A stretch of DNA of 64,000 nt, taken from the NCBI RefSeq assembly GCF_016757755.1, contig NZ_CP068437.1, forward strand, positions 806,001 through 870,000, read 5' to 3'. The notes under the pieces were generated by a model. It was not told the DNA's origin and searched no databases. It saw only the letters and a list, made by a program, of their open reading frames with translations. Each line of letters starts with the position of its first letter. The first letter of the stretch is position 1. Below, piece by piece: positions 46,058-54,969 of this stretch. Both the position numbers and the translations under genes were made by a program. This DNA comes from Shewanella sp. KX20019 (GTDB lineage: Bacteria > Pseudomonadota > Gammaproteobacteria > Enterobacterales > Shewanellaceae).

Positions 46058-47302
46058 ATGACTAAATCACTTTCAACTCGGATCTTTATTGGTCTGTTTA
46101 CCGGTCTGATCCTCGGATCGATTATTCAATACTTCCTCGCTGATATTAGCTTTTTTACTGGCACAGTTGTCGATATAGCTTCTGGCGCTGGCACCATGTT
46201 CGTCAATATGATCATGATGTTAGTAGTACCATTGGTTTTCGTTTCTATTGTATGTGGTGTGTGCGAGCTTAAAGATCTCAACAGCTTTGGTCGCTTAGGC
46301 GGAAAAACTTTCGGCTTTTATATCATCAACACCTTAGTGGCTATTTTTGCCGCGCTGTCCGTAGCCTTGCTATTGGCGCCAGGTAAAGGCGTTGATATGT
46401 CGAGCAATGGCGGTGTAGATATTGTCGCGACTGAGCTGCCAAATTTAGTGCAACTCATTGTAGGCATCGTGCCTAATAACCCTGTTGCAGCCTTTACCTC
46501 TGGCAACATGTTGCAAGTTATCTTTATGGCACTACTGCTCGGTGGTGTTATTAAATCGCTTGGCGAAACGGCTAAAAGTGCAGTGAGCGGTTTTCAGGTC
46601 GCTAACAAAATCATGATGAGGCTAATAAGCGTGGTCATGCAGTTGGCACCCATTGGTGTATTCGCACTGATGCTAAAACTTGGTGCAACGCTCGAGGCTG
46701 CAATATTTGGTAGTGTACTTGAATACCTAGTAGTGATTTTAAGCTTACTCTTGCTATGGATTTTCGTTGTTTATCCATTTGCAGTTAGTATGTTTACCCC
46801 TGTATCTGCTAAAGAGTTCCGCGAAAAGACACGTGAGCAGATCTTGTTCTCACTCTCTACAGCGAGTTCGAACGCGACGATTCCAGTGACCATGCGTACC
46901 TTAACCGAGAAGCTAGGCGTTAATCGCGCTGTCGCGGGTTTTGGTGTACCGCTCGGTGCAACGATGAACATGGGCGGCGTATCTATTTACATCACTATTG
47001 CCATTTTCTTTGTTGCTAACGCATTCGGCGCGCCAATCGGTATGGATCAAATCCCTGCATTACTGTTTAGCATCTTCTTACTGTCAGTGGGTGCTGGTGG
47101 TGTACCAGGCGGCGGAATGGTGATGATTGGCGTGCTTATCCATCAGATGGGTCTGCCTGTTGAAGCATTTGCTATCGTTGCAGCGCTAGACCGCTTAATC
47201 GATATGGTTCTGACATCATGCAATGTGGTTGGCGATGCAGCAGTGCTAACCATTGTTGATGAAACAGAAAAGCGTGCGGAGGCTAAGCTAGTCACCGCAT
47301 AA
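46058..47302 (+). CDS. Dicarboxylate/amino acid:cation symporter (DAACS/GltP family)
   Basis: This inner-membrane transporter has about eight hydrophobic segments plus two re-entrant hairpins. The first hairpin is the Ser-rich TASSNATIPVT. The conserved PLGATMNMGGVSIY corresponds to the NMDGT motif of glutamate transporters, but with Gly for Asp. The last helix DRLIDMVLTSCNVVGDAA keeps the D-R...T..N..GD substrate/sodium pattern. The 414-aa length is normal. Substrate (acidic or neutral amino acid, or dicarboxylate) cannot be fixed. A strong terminator follows. Confidence 0.9.
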   Translation: MTKSLSTRIFIGLFTGLILGSIIQYFLADISFFTGTVVDIASGAGTMFVNMIMMLVVPLVFVSIVCGVCELKDLNSFGRLGGKTFGFYIINTLVAIFAALSVALLLAPGKGVDMSSNGGVDIVATELPNLVQLIVGIVPNNPVAAFTSGNMLQVIFMALLLGGVIKSLGETAKSAVSGFQVANKIMMRLISVVMQLAPIGVFALMLKLGATLEAAIFGSVLEYLVVILSLLLLWIFVVYPFAVSMFTPVSAKEFREKTREQILFSLSTASSNATIPVTMRTLTEKLGVNRAVAGFGVPLGATMNMGGVSIYITIAIFFVANAFGAPIGMDQIPALLFSIFLLSVGAGGVPGGGMVMIGVLIHQMGLPVEAFAIVAALDRLIDMVLTSCNVVGDAAVLTIVDETEKRAEAKLVTA

Positions 47303-47337
47303 CCTAAAATGTAGAAATTATGCTAGATTTTTTAATT

Positions 47338-47367
47338 AAAGCCCGCCTTTTAAGGCGGGCTTTTTTT
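47338..47367 (+). terminator. Rho-independent terminator after the symporter
   Basis: AAAGCCCGCC and GGCGGGC(TTT) form a strong GC-rich stem around TTTTAA, followed by seven T. Confidence 0.95.
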
Positions 47368-47556
47368 GTGTTTCACTTGTTAGCAGCGGAGTCTTTTATA
47401 GTGATTATAGGGGGAAATTAGGATAAAGCGCTTTATTAGACTGCTCTCTACCAATCCTGTTGCTGGGTTGTTGATTTTCTGTTGTTAGCGTGTATCTTGA
47501 CTCGGTAGGGTTGGTCGAAAAAAACAAATTTTTCGCTTGATAATAAAGGGAATTTA

Positions 47557-48117
47557 ATGAAGTTACTCTTAAGTCTAGGGCTAATATTTATGGGTACGCT
47601 GTTTTCTGGTTGTGCCCAGAAAATTGAAGGTATATCAAAAGATGTAGACAAAAAGCTTGCTGAGAATAATGGTTATCTATTGATCGGTATTGATACTAAT
47701 CGTGGATTACATCAATTATTAATTGGTGGCAATAAAAGCTTGATGTTGACCGATAAAGATCTACAACCGGGCTCCAACTATATTTTGGTTGATGTGCCTG
47801 CAGGAAAATATCAAATTGATGATATTAGATTCGGCCGCCGCATATATATGGAACTTGAAGAGGGTTACTGGGATTTTGAAGTAAAAGCGGATCAAGTGAG
47901 CTATATAGGTGATCTATATATAGAAACCTCTGGTTTCTGGTATGTATCGTCAGCACAGGTCTTATTAGAGAACCGCTCTACATCGGCATTGATGTTTCTA
48001 GAGAAAGAGTTTCCCAATATCCTTAGCTCAAGAAAAGTTCGCTATTCAGGGCCTGGAGAAGATAACTTTCTTGAGTATGCTGAAACGCTGTCTAAGGCTG
48101 AGGGAGGCGTATTATGA
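47557..48117 (+). CDS. Hypothetical lipoprotein coupled to the S9 peptidase gene (186 aa)
   Basis: The signal ends in the lipobox LFSGC. The mature part seems a beta-sandwich with YLLIGIDTNRGLHQLLIGG and VDVPAGKYQIDDIRFG, reminiscent of DUF2846-like lipoproteins, though I cannot confirm the family. Its stop overlaps the start of the next gene by four bases (ATGA type), so the two are translationally coupled and probably act together in the envelope. Confidence 0.75.
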   Translation: MKLLLSLGLIFMGTLFSGCAQKIEGISKDVDKKLAENNGYLLIGIDTNRGLHQLLIGGNKSLMLTDKDLQPGSNYILVDVPAGKYQIDDIRFGRRIYMELEEGYWDFEVKADQVSYIGDLYIETSGFWYVSSAQVLLENRSTSALMFLEKEFPNILSSRKVRYSGPGEDNFLEYAETLSKAEGGVL

Positions 48118-51095
48118 GAGCCGTCTTAGCTTTGATTATTTTGTCATTGAGCCCTTTTAGCCAAGCAAAACCGATCCCCGGAGCTGAATTATTTCGTGCT
48201 CCGGCCATGTCTCAAGTCACTTTCTCTCCTGATAGCCGCTTTATTTCAGCATTGACTGCAGAAGACGGGGAGACACGGTTATCATTGTTTAGCCTAGATA
48301 AGAGATCATACCGTGATGTTTTAACCCTTTCCCCAAGCGAGCGATTATTAAATTACACTTGGATAGATAATGAAAATATCTATATTCACTTCACTTCAAA
48401 AGGACAGGGTCACAAGGTGTTGCTGACCATGTTGCAGAAGGATGGAAAACCACAATCTCGACTATTTCCTCTGCCTGAGCGTGGTGATATCGTCGATGTG
48501 TTGCCTAGTGACCCGTTACACATTTTATATGCGAAACATAAATATGACGATAAACCGAGTCTTCGACTCTATAAAATGACGCTGGAACAGTTGAGAAATT
48601 TAGAGTTTAGACAAACGTTTTCTGTTGAAAAGAAACTAAAAGATGTTGTTAGTTATACCTTTGATTCGATTAATAACAGTTTGTTTGCTTATATTGTTGA
48701 TCTAGAAAAGAACACTGCAAAAGTACGCTATCGAGCGTTAAGTGAGCGGCGTTGGAAATTGTTAATTGAATGGAATGACCTCGATACCAGTTTAGTGCCG
48801 ATAGGTTTTATGGATGATGAGACACTTGCAGTGCTCAGCAATCAAAATAGCGACAAGGTCGCGCTCTATGAGTTTAATATCAAAACACAAAAAATAGGTC
48901 AGTTGTTATACGAACACCCCAAATACGACTTAATAAATGCAGACTTATCGGATGATGGTGGGGCGATTAAATTTGTTAGCTATGTTGAAGATGGGCATAG
49001 CAGGAGCCAATTTTTTGATCTAGAACTAAGTAATAAAGCAAAGTCACTAAACATTTCTTTTAATGGGAATAAAGCAATAACAACCGCTTATGCTAGCGAT
49101 GGAGAGCATAGCATAGTGTTTTCTTTTTCCTCAAATGATCCAGGGTCGTACTACCTTTATGACAAGATAGCTAATAATGCTGAATTGCTGACAGAGCTTT
49201 ATCCTGAATTGTTGAACTTCGAGCTAAGAGGCACAGAGGTAATGAAAGTAAAGGGGCCTTCCGGTGTTGAGATTGAGGCATATTTAACCCAACCCTCTAC
49301 AGAGATCAATAATGGTGTGTTGCTTGTTATGCCCCATGGTGGCCCTATTGGCGTCAGGGATTTTAGTTACTTTAACCCTGACGTTCAGTATTTCACAAGT
49401 CGAGGCTTTACTGTTTTAAGAGTGAATTTTCGAGGATCTAAAGGTTATGGAAAAGAATTCCTTAACAGTGGAAAGGGCGAGTTTGGTAAGGCGATCGAGC
49501 AAGATATCACGGCGGTAGTTAACTCGGTGAAGCAACAATACGAGTTTGAGAAAACTTGCGCTATTGGAGCTAGTTATGGTGGCTATTCATCACTAATGCT
49601 AGCCATCAAGCACCCGTCTGAATATCACTGTGTTGTAGGCAGCTATGGTGTCTACGACCTACCATTATTGTTTAACGGCAATAATGTCAAAGTATTAGCA
49701 GAGTATAGGCGGTTAGTTTCGGAGGTTGTTGGGGAGTTTAATCAGAGGTTAGTCGATTACTCGCCCGTGTATTTGGCTGATGGCATTAAGGTTCCTGTGT
49801 TATTGATTGCTGGGCGAGGGGATCGTATTGCTGACTTTGAGCATTCTAAACGCATGGAGTACGTATTGAAGCAAAAAGGCAAACAGGTCGAAACTCTTTA
49901 CTACAAAAATACTCAACACGGGCATTCTTCTTGGTATTGGCAGCGTCATGAGATTGCTTATATAGCTGATTATCTGCGCCGTACACTCAGGTTGGCGGAC
50001 TATCATCAAGTTAAGGGAGTTGATGAGAAATTAACTAGGAAGCTGGCAAAGGATATGGCTTTACTCGCAGATGGCTATGAATTTGATAATAAAGTGGACA
50101 ACAACTCTGTATTGGCTAATAGACTTTATCGCGAAGCTGCTAGTATGGGGGATGGGCGATCTGCATATAATTTGGCAAAGCAGCTTATGATTGATGGTAA
50201 AAAATTACTTATGGAATCAGAAGTATATGCTGGGGTTGAATTAGATTCTAGCACTGTTGAAGGAAATGATAATGATTTGTCACTTCAGAACTTTGAAGAA
50301 GGTAATGAGCTTATACAAGAGGCTATAAGTTGGGCCGACAAATCAAGCAAGGCCGGATTTAGCAAGGCTGCATACTGGCTGGGGGCGGAGTATGAACAGG
50401 GAACCGTAGTGGATAAGAGTTGGCAAAAGTCCCTTAATTACTTCACCGCTGCTGCAGAAGCTGGTCATGATTACCAGTCTTTAGTGAGAATGGGGCGGGT
50501 CTATTGCTTAGCCGCTGAACCATTAAAAGATATAAAGCGTTGCAGTAAATTATTAACCTTATCAGATCTCACGCCGCAGCAGAAAAAAACTAATGAGGTG
50601 ACTGATGAGTCTCGTAAAACGCTACGAAGAACATTAGGTGATGTATATGCAAATGGGCATTTTACTCCACAAGAACTTGCACTGTTACAAGGCGTAATAG
50701 AATCAGAATATAAGGCATCTCCAGTCCAGATCGAACTAGATGAGGTGAAATTTGGGGAGATCGAGTATGATTCCCGCAGTGGTCAATATAGTATTTTGGA
50801 TGATGACGTGAATGTTTTTAATGGCATGGGGAGTTTGGAGTTAGGATCAACGTTTGACGTTGATTTTGAATATGAAGATCAGAATGTTGCCCTGATAGGT
50901 CGTTGGCTCAAACAAGATGTAGATGGAAATGTTGAAGTGTTAGACAGTGTATTTATTTGGGGAAACCATAACTCAGAAAATTGGAATATTCGCCATACAA
51001 TAGATAGTACTGTGCAGTTCGATAGCAAACTAATATTAGAGATCAGAGACCTAAACAATACAGTCTTGGCCACGAGAGCGGTTAATCTACATTAG
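48114..51095 (+). CDS. Secreted S9 prolyl-oligopeptidase-family peptidase fused to Sel1-like repeats (993 aa)
   Basis: A signal peptide (cut near SQAKP) is followed by a beta-propeller (about residues 20-390) and an alpha/beta-hydrolase domain. The nucleophile is S487 in GASYGGYS, the Asp is in AGRGDRIADF and the His is H602 in QHGHSSW. Unlike ordinary S9 enzymes (about 650 aa) it continues with Sel1/TPR-like helical repeats (about 650-810: ANRLYREAASMGDGRSAYNL, AAYWLGAEYEQG) and a beta-rich C-terminal domain (about 860-993). It probably cleaves peptides in the periplasm or at the surface; the repeats may bind a partner such as the coupled lipoprotein. Confidence 0.85.
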   Translation: MRAVLALIILSLSPFSQAKPIPGAELFRAPAMSQVTFSPDSRFISALTAEDGETRLSLFSLDKRSYRDVLTLSPSERLLNYTWIDNENIYIHFTSKGQGHKVLLTMLQKDGKPQSRLFPLPERGDIVDVLPSDPLHILYAKHKYDDKPSLRLYKMTLEQLRNLEFRQTFSVEKKLKDVVSYTFDSINNSLFAYIVDLEKNTAKVRYRALSERRWKLLIEWNDLDTSLVPIGFMDDETLAVLSNQNSDKVALYEFNIKTQKIGQLLYEHPKYDLINADLSDDGGAIKFVSYVEDGHSRSQFFDLELSNKAKSLNISFNGNKAITTAYASDGEHSIVFSFSSNDPGSYYLYDKIANNAELLTELYPELLNFELRGTEVMKVKGPSGVEIEAYLTQPSTEINNGVLLVMPHGGPIGVRDFSYFNPDVQYFTSRGFTVLRVNFRGSKGYGKEFLNSGKGEFGKAIEQDITAVVNSVKQQYEFEKTCAIGASYGGYSSLMLAIKHPSEYHCVVGSYGVYDLPLLFNGNNVKVLAEYRRLVSEVVGEFNQRLVDYSPVYLADGIKVPVLLIAGRGDRIADFEHSKRMEYVLKQKGKQVETLYYKNTQHGHSSWYWQRHEIAYIADYLRRTLRLADYHQVKGVDEKLTRKLAKDMALLADGYEFDNKVDNNSVLANRLYREAASMGDGRSAYNLAKQLMIDGKKLLMESEVYAGVELDSSTVEGNDNDLSLQNFEEGNELIQEAISWADKSSKAGFSKAAYWLGAEYEQGTVVDKSWQKSLNYFTAAAEAGHDYQSLVRMGRVYCLAAEPLKDIKRCSKLLTLSDLTPQQKKTNEVTDESRKTLRRTLGDVYANGHFTPQELALLQGVIESEYKASPVQIELDEVKFGEIEYDSRSGQYSILDDDVNVFNGMGSLELGSTFDVDFEYEDQNVALIGRWLKQDVDGNVEVLDSVFIWGNHNSENWNIRHTIDSTVQFDSKLILEIRDLNNTVLATRAVNLH

Positions 51096-51103
51096 TCTAA
51101 AAG

Positions 51104-51137
51104 GAGATCTTTGTATTCTTTATTATTCAAAGATCTC
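51104..51137. terminator. Hairpin between convergent genes
   Basis: GAGATCTTTG and CAAAGATCTC pair perfectly around a 14-base loop between the S9 gene and the response regulator gene. No long T run follows, so strength is uncertain. Confidence 0.6.
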
Positions 51138-51144
51138 TGCCTAG

Positions 51145-52524
51145 TTATTTTTCGTTTCTAAGCCGTCGACTTAACGCACTTTGGCTAATGCCGAGCATTC
51201 TAGCTGCCGCGGTTTGGCTATTGGCAGTGCGGCTCATCGCTTCATTAATCAGTGCATCGCCCATCTGCGCCAGTGTGGGTAGCTCCTTTGGGAAGGCCAG
51301 CTGCCCCTTATCATCTGGAGCGGCCTTGCTTAAGTTTATCGCCTCTACAAAAGGGGTGATGTTGAGCTGAATACCATCGCTTCTGCTGACAGCATCAAAC
51401 ACCATCCCTTTTAGTTCGTGTAAGTTTCCAGGAAATTCATATTCGGCTAACTGCGAGGCAAGAGTGCTAGGTTGTTGTGGCCTAGACAGGTTCATCTCTT
51501 CAGCGGCTAAGGTGATGAAGTGATTAATCAACATGAACAGGTCGAGTCTGCGCTGCCTTAGTGGCGGCAGCTTGATGGTGTGCGAGCGCAGGCGATATAA
51601 AAGATCGTTTCGAAACTTACCCGCTTTGCTTAATGCGAGTAGATCATGCTGGGTTGAGGTGATGATTTTACACAATACCGGGTAAGCCTTATCACTGCCA
51701 ATGGGATAATATTGTTTATGCTCAATCACATCCACCAGCTTTGCTTGCGCTTCGATAGGCAGATCACCAATCTCATTTAAATAAAGCAAGCCTGATTGCA
51801 CCTGGTGTAACACGCCCGCTTGCGCGCTGACTTGGCCATTGTCTAATGTGTTAATTTGTCCAAATAGCTGCAGTTCAAAGGCCGAAGTACTGATCCCTGC
51901 CAAATTTACGTTGATAAATGGTGCGTCTGGGCAGCACAGTAGATGACCTGATTTGGCGAACTCATCTTTACCAGTACCGCTCTCGCCTTGAATGAGGATC
52001 GGTTCTGGACTTGGTGCGACGGCTTCAAAATATCGGAACTGATCTAGCAAAGCCGGCTCGCAGGTCAGAATATTATTGAATACTTCAGGCTGACTTAGGG
52101 TTTTGCTGAGAAAGCTCTCTTTGATCCTTAGGTAGTTACGCTCAAGACCGACCACCTCGAGTGCGCGGCGCACGGTTCTGGCCAGATCATCAACGTTATC
52201 GGTTTTAATAAAGTAATCGTAAGCACCATGTTTGATGCAGCGCACTGCGGTATCGACTTCATTAACCCCGGTGACAATAATCACCCGTGTTTTAGGGAAC
52301 GCGTTGCGGATCATATCTAACAGCTCTTCACCGGAGTGAAATGGCATGGTCAGATCGAGTAACACCAAGGCGTAGTCGCTCACCTCAAGACGGTTCATCA
52401 CTTGTCTGCTATCGACACAGGTATCAATTTTTGCTTCGGGTACTAACCGATTGAGTGTAATGGCTAAGGTACGTAACCAAGATGCTTCGTCGTCGACAAG
52501 TAGGATATTTCTGGCAAGTTTCAC
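51145..52524 (-). CDS. Response regulator of the NtrC/DctD type with degenerate AAA+ domain (459 aa)
   Basis: The receiver domain has D11/D12, phosphoacceptor D57 (LLDLTMP), T85 and K107. The AAA+ domain has Walker A GESGTGKD (180-187), but the sigma-54-contacting GAFTGA loop is absent (FGQINTLDNGQ instead). The Walker B Asp is replaced by Asn (LLYLNEIGD, N250). Arg-finger residues in FRNDLLYRL are kept. A Fis-type HTH ends the protein (TAAARMLGISQSALSRRL). It likely acts as a sigma-54-independent regulator, like TyrR-type proteins that lack GAFTGA. It follows the kinase gene with two bases between and is divergent from fccA. Confidence 0.87.
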   Translation of the reverse strand: MKLARNILLVDDEASWLRTLAITLNRLVPEAKIDTCVDSRQVMNRLEVSDYALVLLDLTMPFHSGEELLDMIRNAFPKTRVIIVTGVNEVDTAVRCIKHGAYDYFIKTDNVDDLARTVRRALEVVGLERNYLRIKESFLSKTLSQPEVFNNILTCEPALLDQFRYFEAVAPSPEPILIQGESGTGKDEFAKSGHLLCCPDAPFINVNLAGISTSAFELQLFGQINTLDNGQVSAQAGVLHQVQSGLLYLNEIGDLPIEAQAKLVDVIEHKQYYPIGSDKAYPVLCKIITSTQHDLLALSKAGKFRNDLLYRLRSHTIKLPPLRQRRLDLFMLINHFITLAAEEMNLSRPQQPSTLASQLAEYEFPGNLHELKGMVFDAVSRSDGIQLNITPFVEAINLSKAAPDDKGQLAFPKELPTLAQMGDALINEAMSRTANSQTAAARMLGISQSALSRRLRNEK

Positions 52525-52526
52525 GT

Positions 52527-54533
52527 TTAAGACTCCAATGGAAAGCGCAGGGTGATGACCGTACCTTGACCAATGCGCGATTCAATCTGCATATCGGCTT
52601 TATGTTCTTTGATAATGCGGCTGCACACGGATAGGCCTAGACCACTACCGCCGCTGGAACGTCTGGTAGTGAAGAATGGCTCTGTAATTCTTTGCAGTGT
52701 CGCTCTGTCCATCCCCTGGCCTTTATCAATCACTGTAAGGCAAGCAAACTGCTGCTCTACGCTGGTTTTGATCAAGATATGCTGATCTTGATCATAGGTT
52801 TCAGCGTCTAATTCAATGGCATGGCAGGCATTTTGAATCAAGTTAATCAGTACTTGGTTTAGCTGCTGAGCGTCACCTTTGATCATTGGACTTGGTTGGT
52901 GTAGCTCGGTTGCCACATTGAGCACTTTTATTTGGTTGGCAGTTAAACGCAGAGAAACCAACACCACTTCATTAAGGGCGATGGCTTGATATCCATCAGT
53001 GAGTGTTGGCAGTGCGTAACGCTTTAAATCATTCACAATTCGGCTTATTCGCTCGGCACCTTCAAGAATAGACTGACTGCTCAAATTGAGCTCTGTCATG
53101 GCTGATGTCGGCTCAAGTCCAGCCACATTCCAAAATGGATTCTGTTGTTGATAGTTAGCAGCGGCAATGGAAAGATCGGCAAGCGAATCATTAATAAAGG
53201 CAATCGAGTGGATGATAATACCAGTGGGATTATTAATTTCATGAGCGATACCAGCAGACAATTCGCCTAATGAGGCAAGTCGGCTGGCTTCGTCATTGGC
53301 TTGACGCAACCGTTGTTGCTCGGTGGTTTCCTCTAGCAAAATAACCGCTTGATCATCGCCGATTGGGTGCAGTTGCAATTGCCAATACTGTTTCTCAATC
53401 ATCATATCTGCGATGGTCGATTTATCAGTATCGAGCGCTTCTATCAAAATGGGGTAAAGTGCAAAAGGTTGACCGCCTGCATAGTGAAAGTCTGGATTAC
53501 TTAGTAACTGATTATTATCGTTACTCCACAAGCACTCACCCTCTCGGTTAAACAGAGTGACCCCATGGGGAATACCATCCAGTACCGATTGGAACTGCTT
53601 AGATAGGTTGGATATAGCTGCTTCGGCTTTCTTGCGCTGAGCCAGTTCGAGGTTTAGTGATTTAGTGCGTTTGCGCAGGCTAAGGCTGACGTAACCCGTA
53701 AGCAGCATACCTAGCGCCGAAATAAGGCTGACTAAAATCGCCAGTGATAGCATTCTTTTCTGAGCGGAGTTGAGATCCACTTTTTCGCGGCCAGTACCAA
53801 ACCACTTGTTGACCAGACGGTCGTACTCCCCTGACAGCTTTAGCTGCCTTAATGCATCGTTTACCTGATCCATAAGCGCAGCATTGTGGTGGTTGCTGAC
53901 AAAATTAAACGCGCCATATATCAGTGGATCACTTGAACTACGGACCGGAGGATATAAAGGCATTAATCGCCTAGCGACAAAGTTTTCGGCAATCACCACA
54001 TCGACTTGACCTTTGATCAATAGCTGAAAACCTGTTTCATAAAGATCAACATCGACTCTTTTAAAATTTTGTAGCTTTCCTGAGATGTAAACATCGACAA
54101 AGGCACCTTTTTTAATAGCTACGCGTTTATCTTTTAGATCGTGCCAGCCATTAATGAATGATTTTCCTTGCAAGGTATAGGCTTTTGCATGGGTGGCATA
54201 GATGGGATCGGACTGGCTGAGGTCGCGATCAATCGTTACTGGGCTAACCACGGCAATCACATCGATTAGTGACTCGGGATTATGTACATCGACCAGTAGC
54301 TGTTGAAATGTCTTACGCCGAACAACAATGCGTTTAGCCGTAAGTTGGCCAATCCTATCCATCAGCTCGAGGTTGAAACCTTGGTCGACGCCATTATTGC
54401 GCCACTCAAGGGGCGCTGTTTTTGAGTGAACGCCAAAGACAATACTTTGCTTTTCTTGGGCGGCAGCAGACTGCGCAATGAGAGGGAAAGTAACCAGGCT
54501 GAAGGCGCAAAATAAGTTTACAAATATTTTCAT
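52527..54533 (-). CDS. Sensor histidine kinase with periplasmic SBP_bac_3 domain (668 aa)
   Basis: A signal peptide (cut near SAAAQ) precedes a periplasmic solute-binding domain (about 30-245, ending LVNKWFG), one membrane segment (about 262-285) and a PAS-like domain. The HisKA box ELSAGIAHEINNPTG carries the phospho-His. The HATPase has N box NLIQNACHAIE, G1 DKGQGMD and G2 SGGSGLGLSV. The binding-protein domain suggests direct sensing of a small molecule such as an amino acid or dicarboxylate. With the adjacent regulator and divergent fccA, control of fumarate respiration is a reasonable inference. Confidence 0.9.
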   Translation of the reverse strand: MKIFVNLFCAFSLVTFPLIAQSAAAQEKQSIVFGVHSKTAPLEWRNNGVDQGFNLELMDRIGQLTAKRIVVRRKTFQQLLVDVHNPESLIDVIAVVSPVTIDRDLSQSDPIYATHAKAYTLQGKSFINGWHDLKDKRVAIKKGAFVDVYISGKLQNFKRVDVDLYETGFQLLIKGQVDVVIAENFVARRLMPLYPPVRSSSDPLIYGAFNFVSNHHNAALMDQVNDALRQLKLSGEYDRLVNKWFGTGREKVDLNSAQKRMLSLAILVSLISALGMLLTGYVSLSLRKRTKSLNLELAQRKKAEAAISNLSKQFQSVLDGIPHGVTLFNREGECLWSNDNNQLLSNPDFHYAGGQPFALYPILIEALDTDKSTIADMMIEKQYWQLQLHPIGDDQAVILLEETTEQQRLRQANDEASRLASLGELSAGIAHEINNPTGIIIHSIAFINDSLADLSIAAANYQQQNPFWNVAGLEPTSAMTELNLSSQSILEGAERISRIVNDLKRYALPTLTDGYQAIALNEVVLVSLRLTANQIKVLNVATELHQPSPMIKGDAQQLNQVLINLIQNACHAIELDAETYDQDQHILIKTSVEQQFACLTVIDKGQGMDRATLQRITEPFFTTRRSSGGSGLGLSVCSRIIKEHKADMQIESRIGQGTVITLRFPLES

Positions 54534-54969
54534 AGGCCAATCTTAGCATGCGCTTATACAGCTTAACTGTGCTGAGATTCTCGATTTTACATAGCTGTAC
54601 CAGGTTAGGGTTTAAGGGCTAACTCCGCTTGCTATAAAAGTTAGGTGACTATTTAGACACATATTTATGTTTGCACGCTTAAGTAGAAACATAGATGTCG
54701 TGGCAGCGTTTAAGTGTGAGCGGGATAACACAGGCCTATGCATTTTTGCATAACACCCCATGCAATTATGCATCTTTGCATGGCGCATTTTACACGCTGT
54801 GATCGAGTGTTCAGTTTATTCACCTGTAAACGTTATTCGATTGAGCAGCGCTAATTTCAGCCTCAAAATGGCGATGAATTAAAAATTAACGACAACACCT
54901 TTGATTGTCGAAATTACTGTGATGACTTTTGTTCACTGTGAATCAGTCGGGTAAAAGTGAGGATTTGAG
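54534..54969. other. Divergent promoter region between the two-component system and fccA
   Basis: This 436-base region holds the TGCA palindrome cluster listed separately. A weak CRP-like half site (CTGTGATCGAG) is near 54797. No -24/-12 sigma-54 promoter was found by eye. No gene is visible. Confidence 0.5.
54736..54780. promoter_or_regulatory. Cluster of three ATGCA-N4-TGCAT palindromes
   Basis: Perfect sites lie at 54736-54751 (TATGCA-TTTT-TGCATA), 54759-54772 (ATGCA-ATTA-TGCAT) and 54767-54780 (ATGCA-TCTT-TGCAT); the last two share a half site. TGCA cores are spaced 8, 14, 8 and 8 bases apart. The cluster is a good candidate operator for the divergently encoded response regulator. Confidence 0.6.

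Noticed and set aside
54796..54812. CRP-like site TGTGATCGAGTGTTCA upstream of fccA
   Set aside because: Only the left half matches the TGTGA-N6-TCACA consensus; the right half has several mismatches. FNR-like sites were also searched for by eye and not found.
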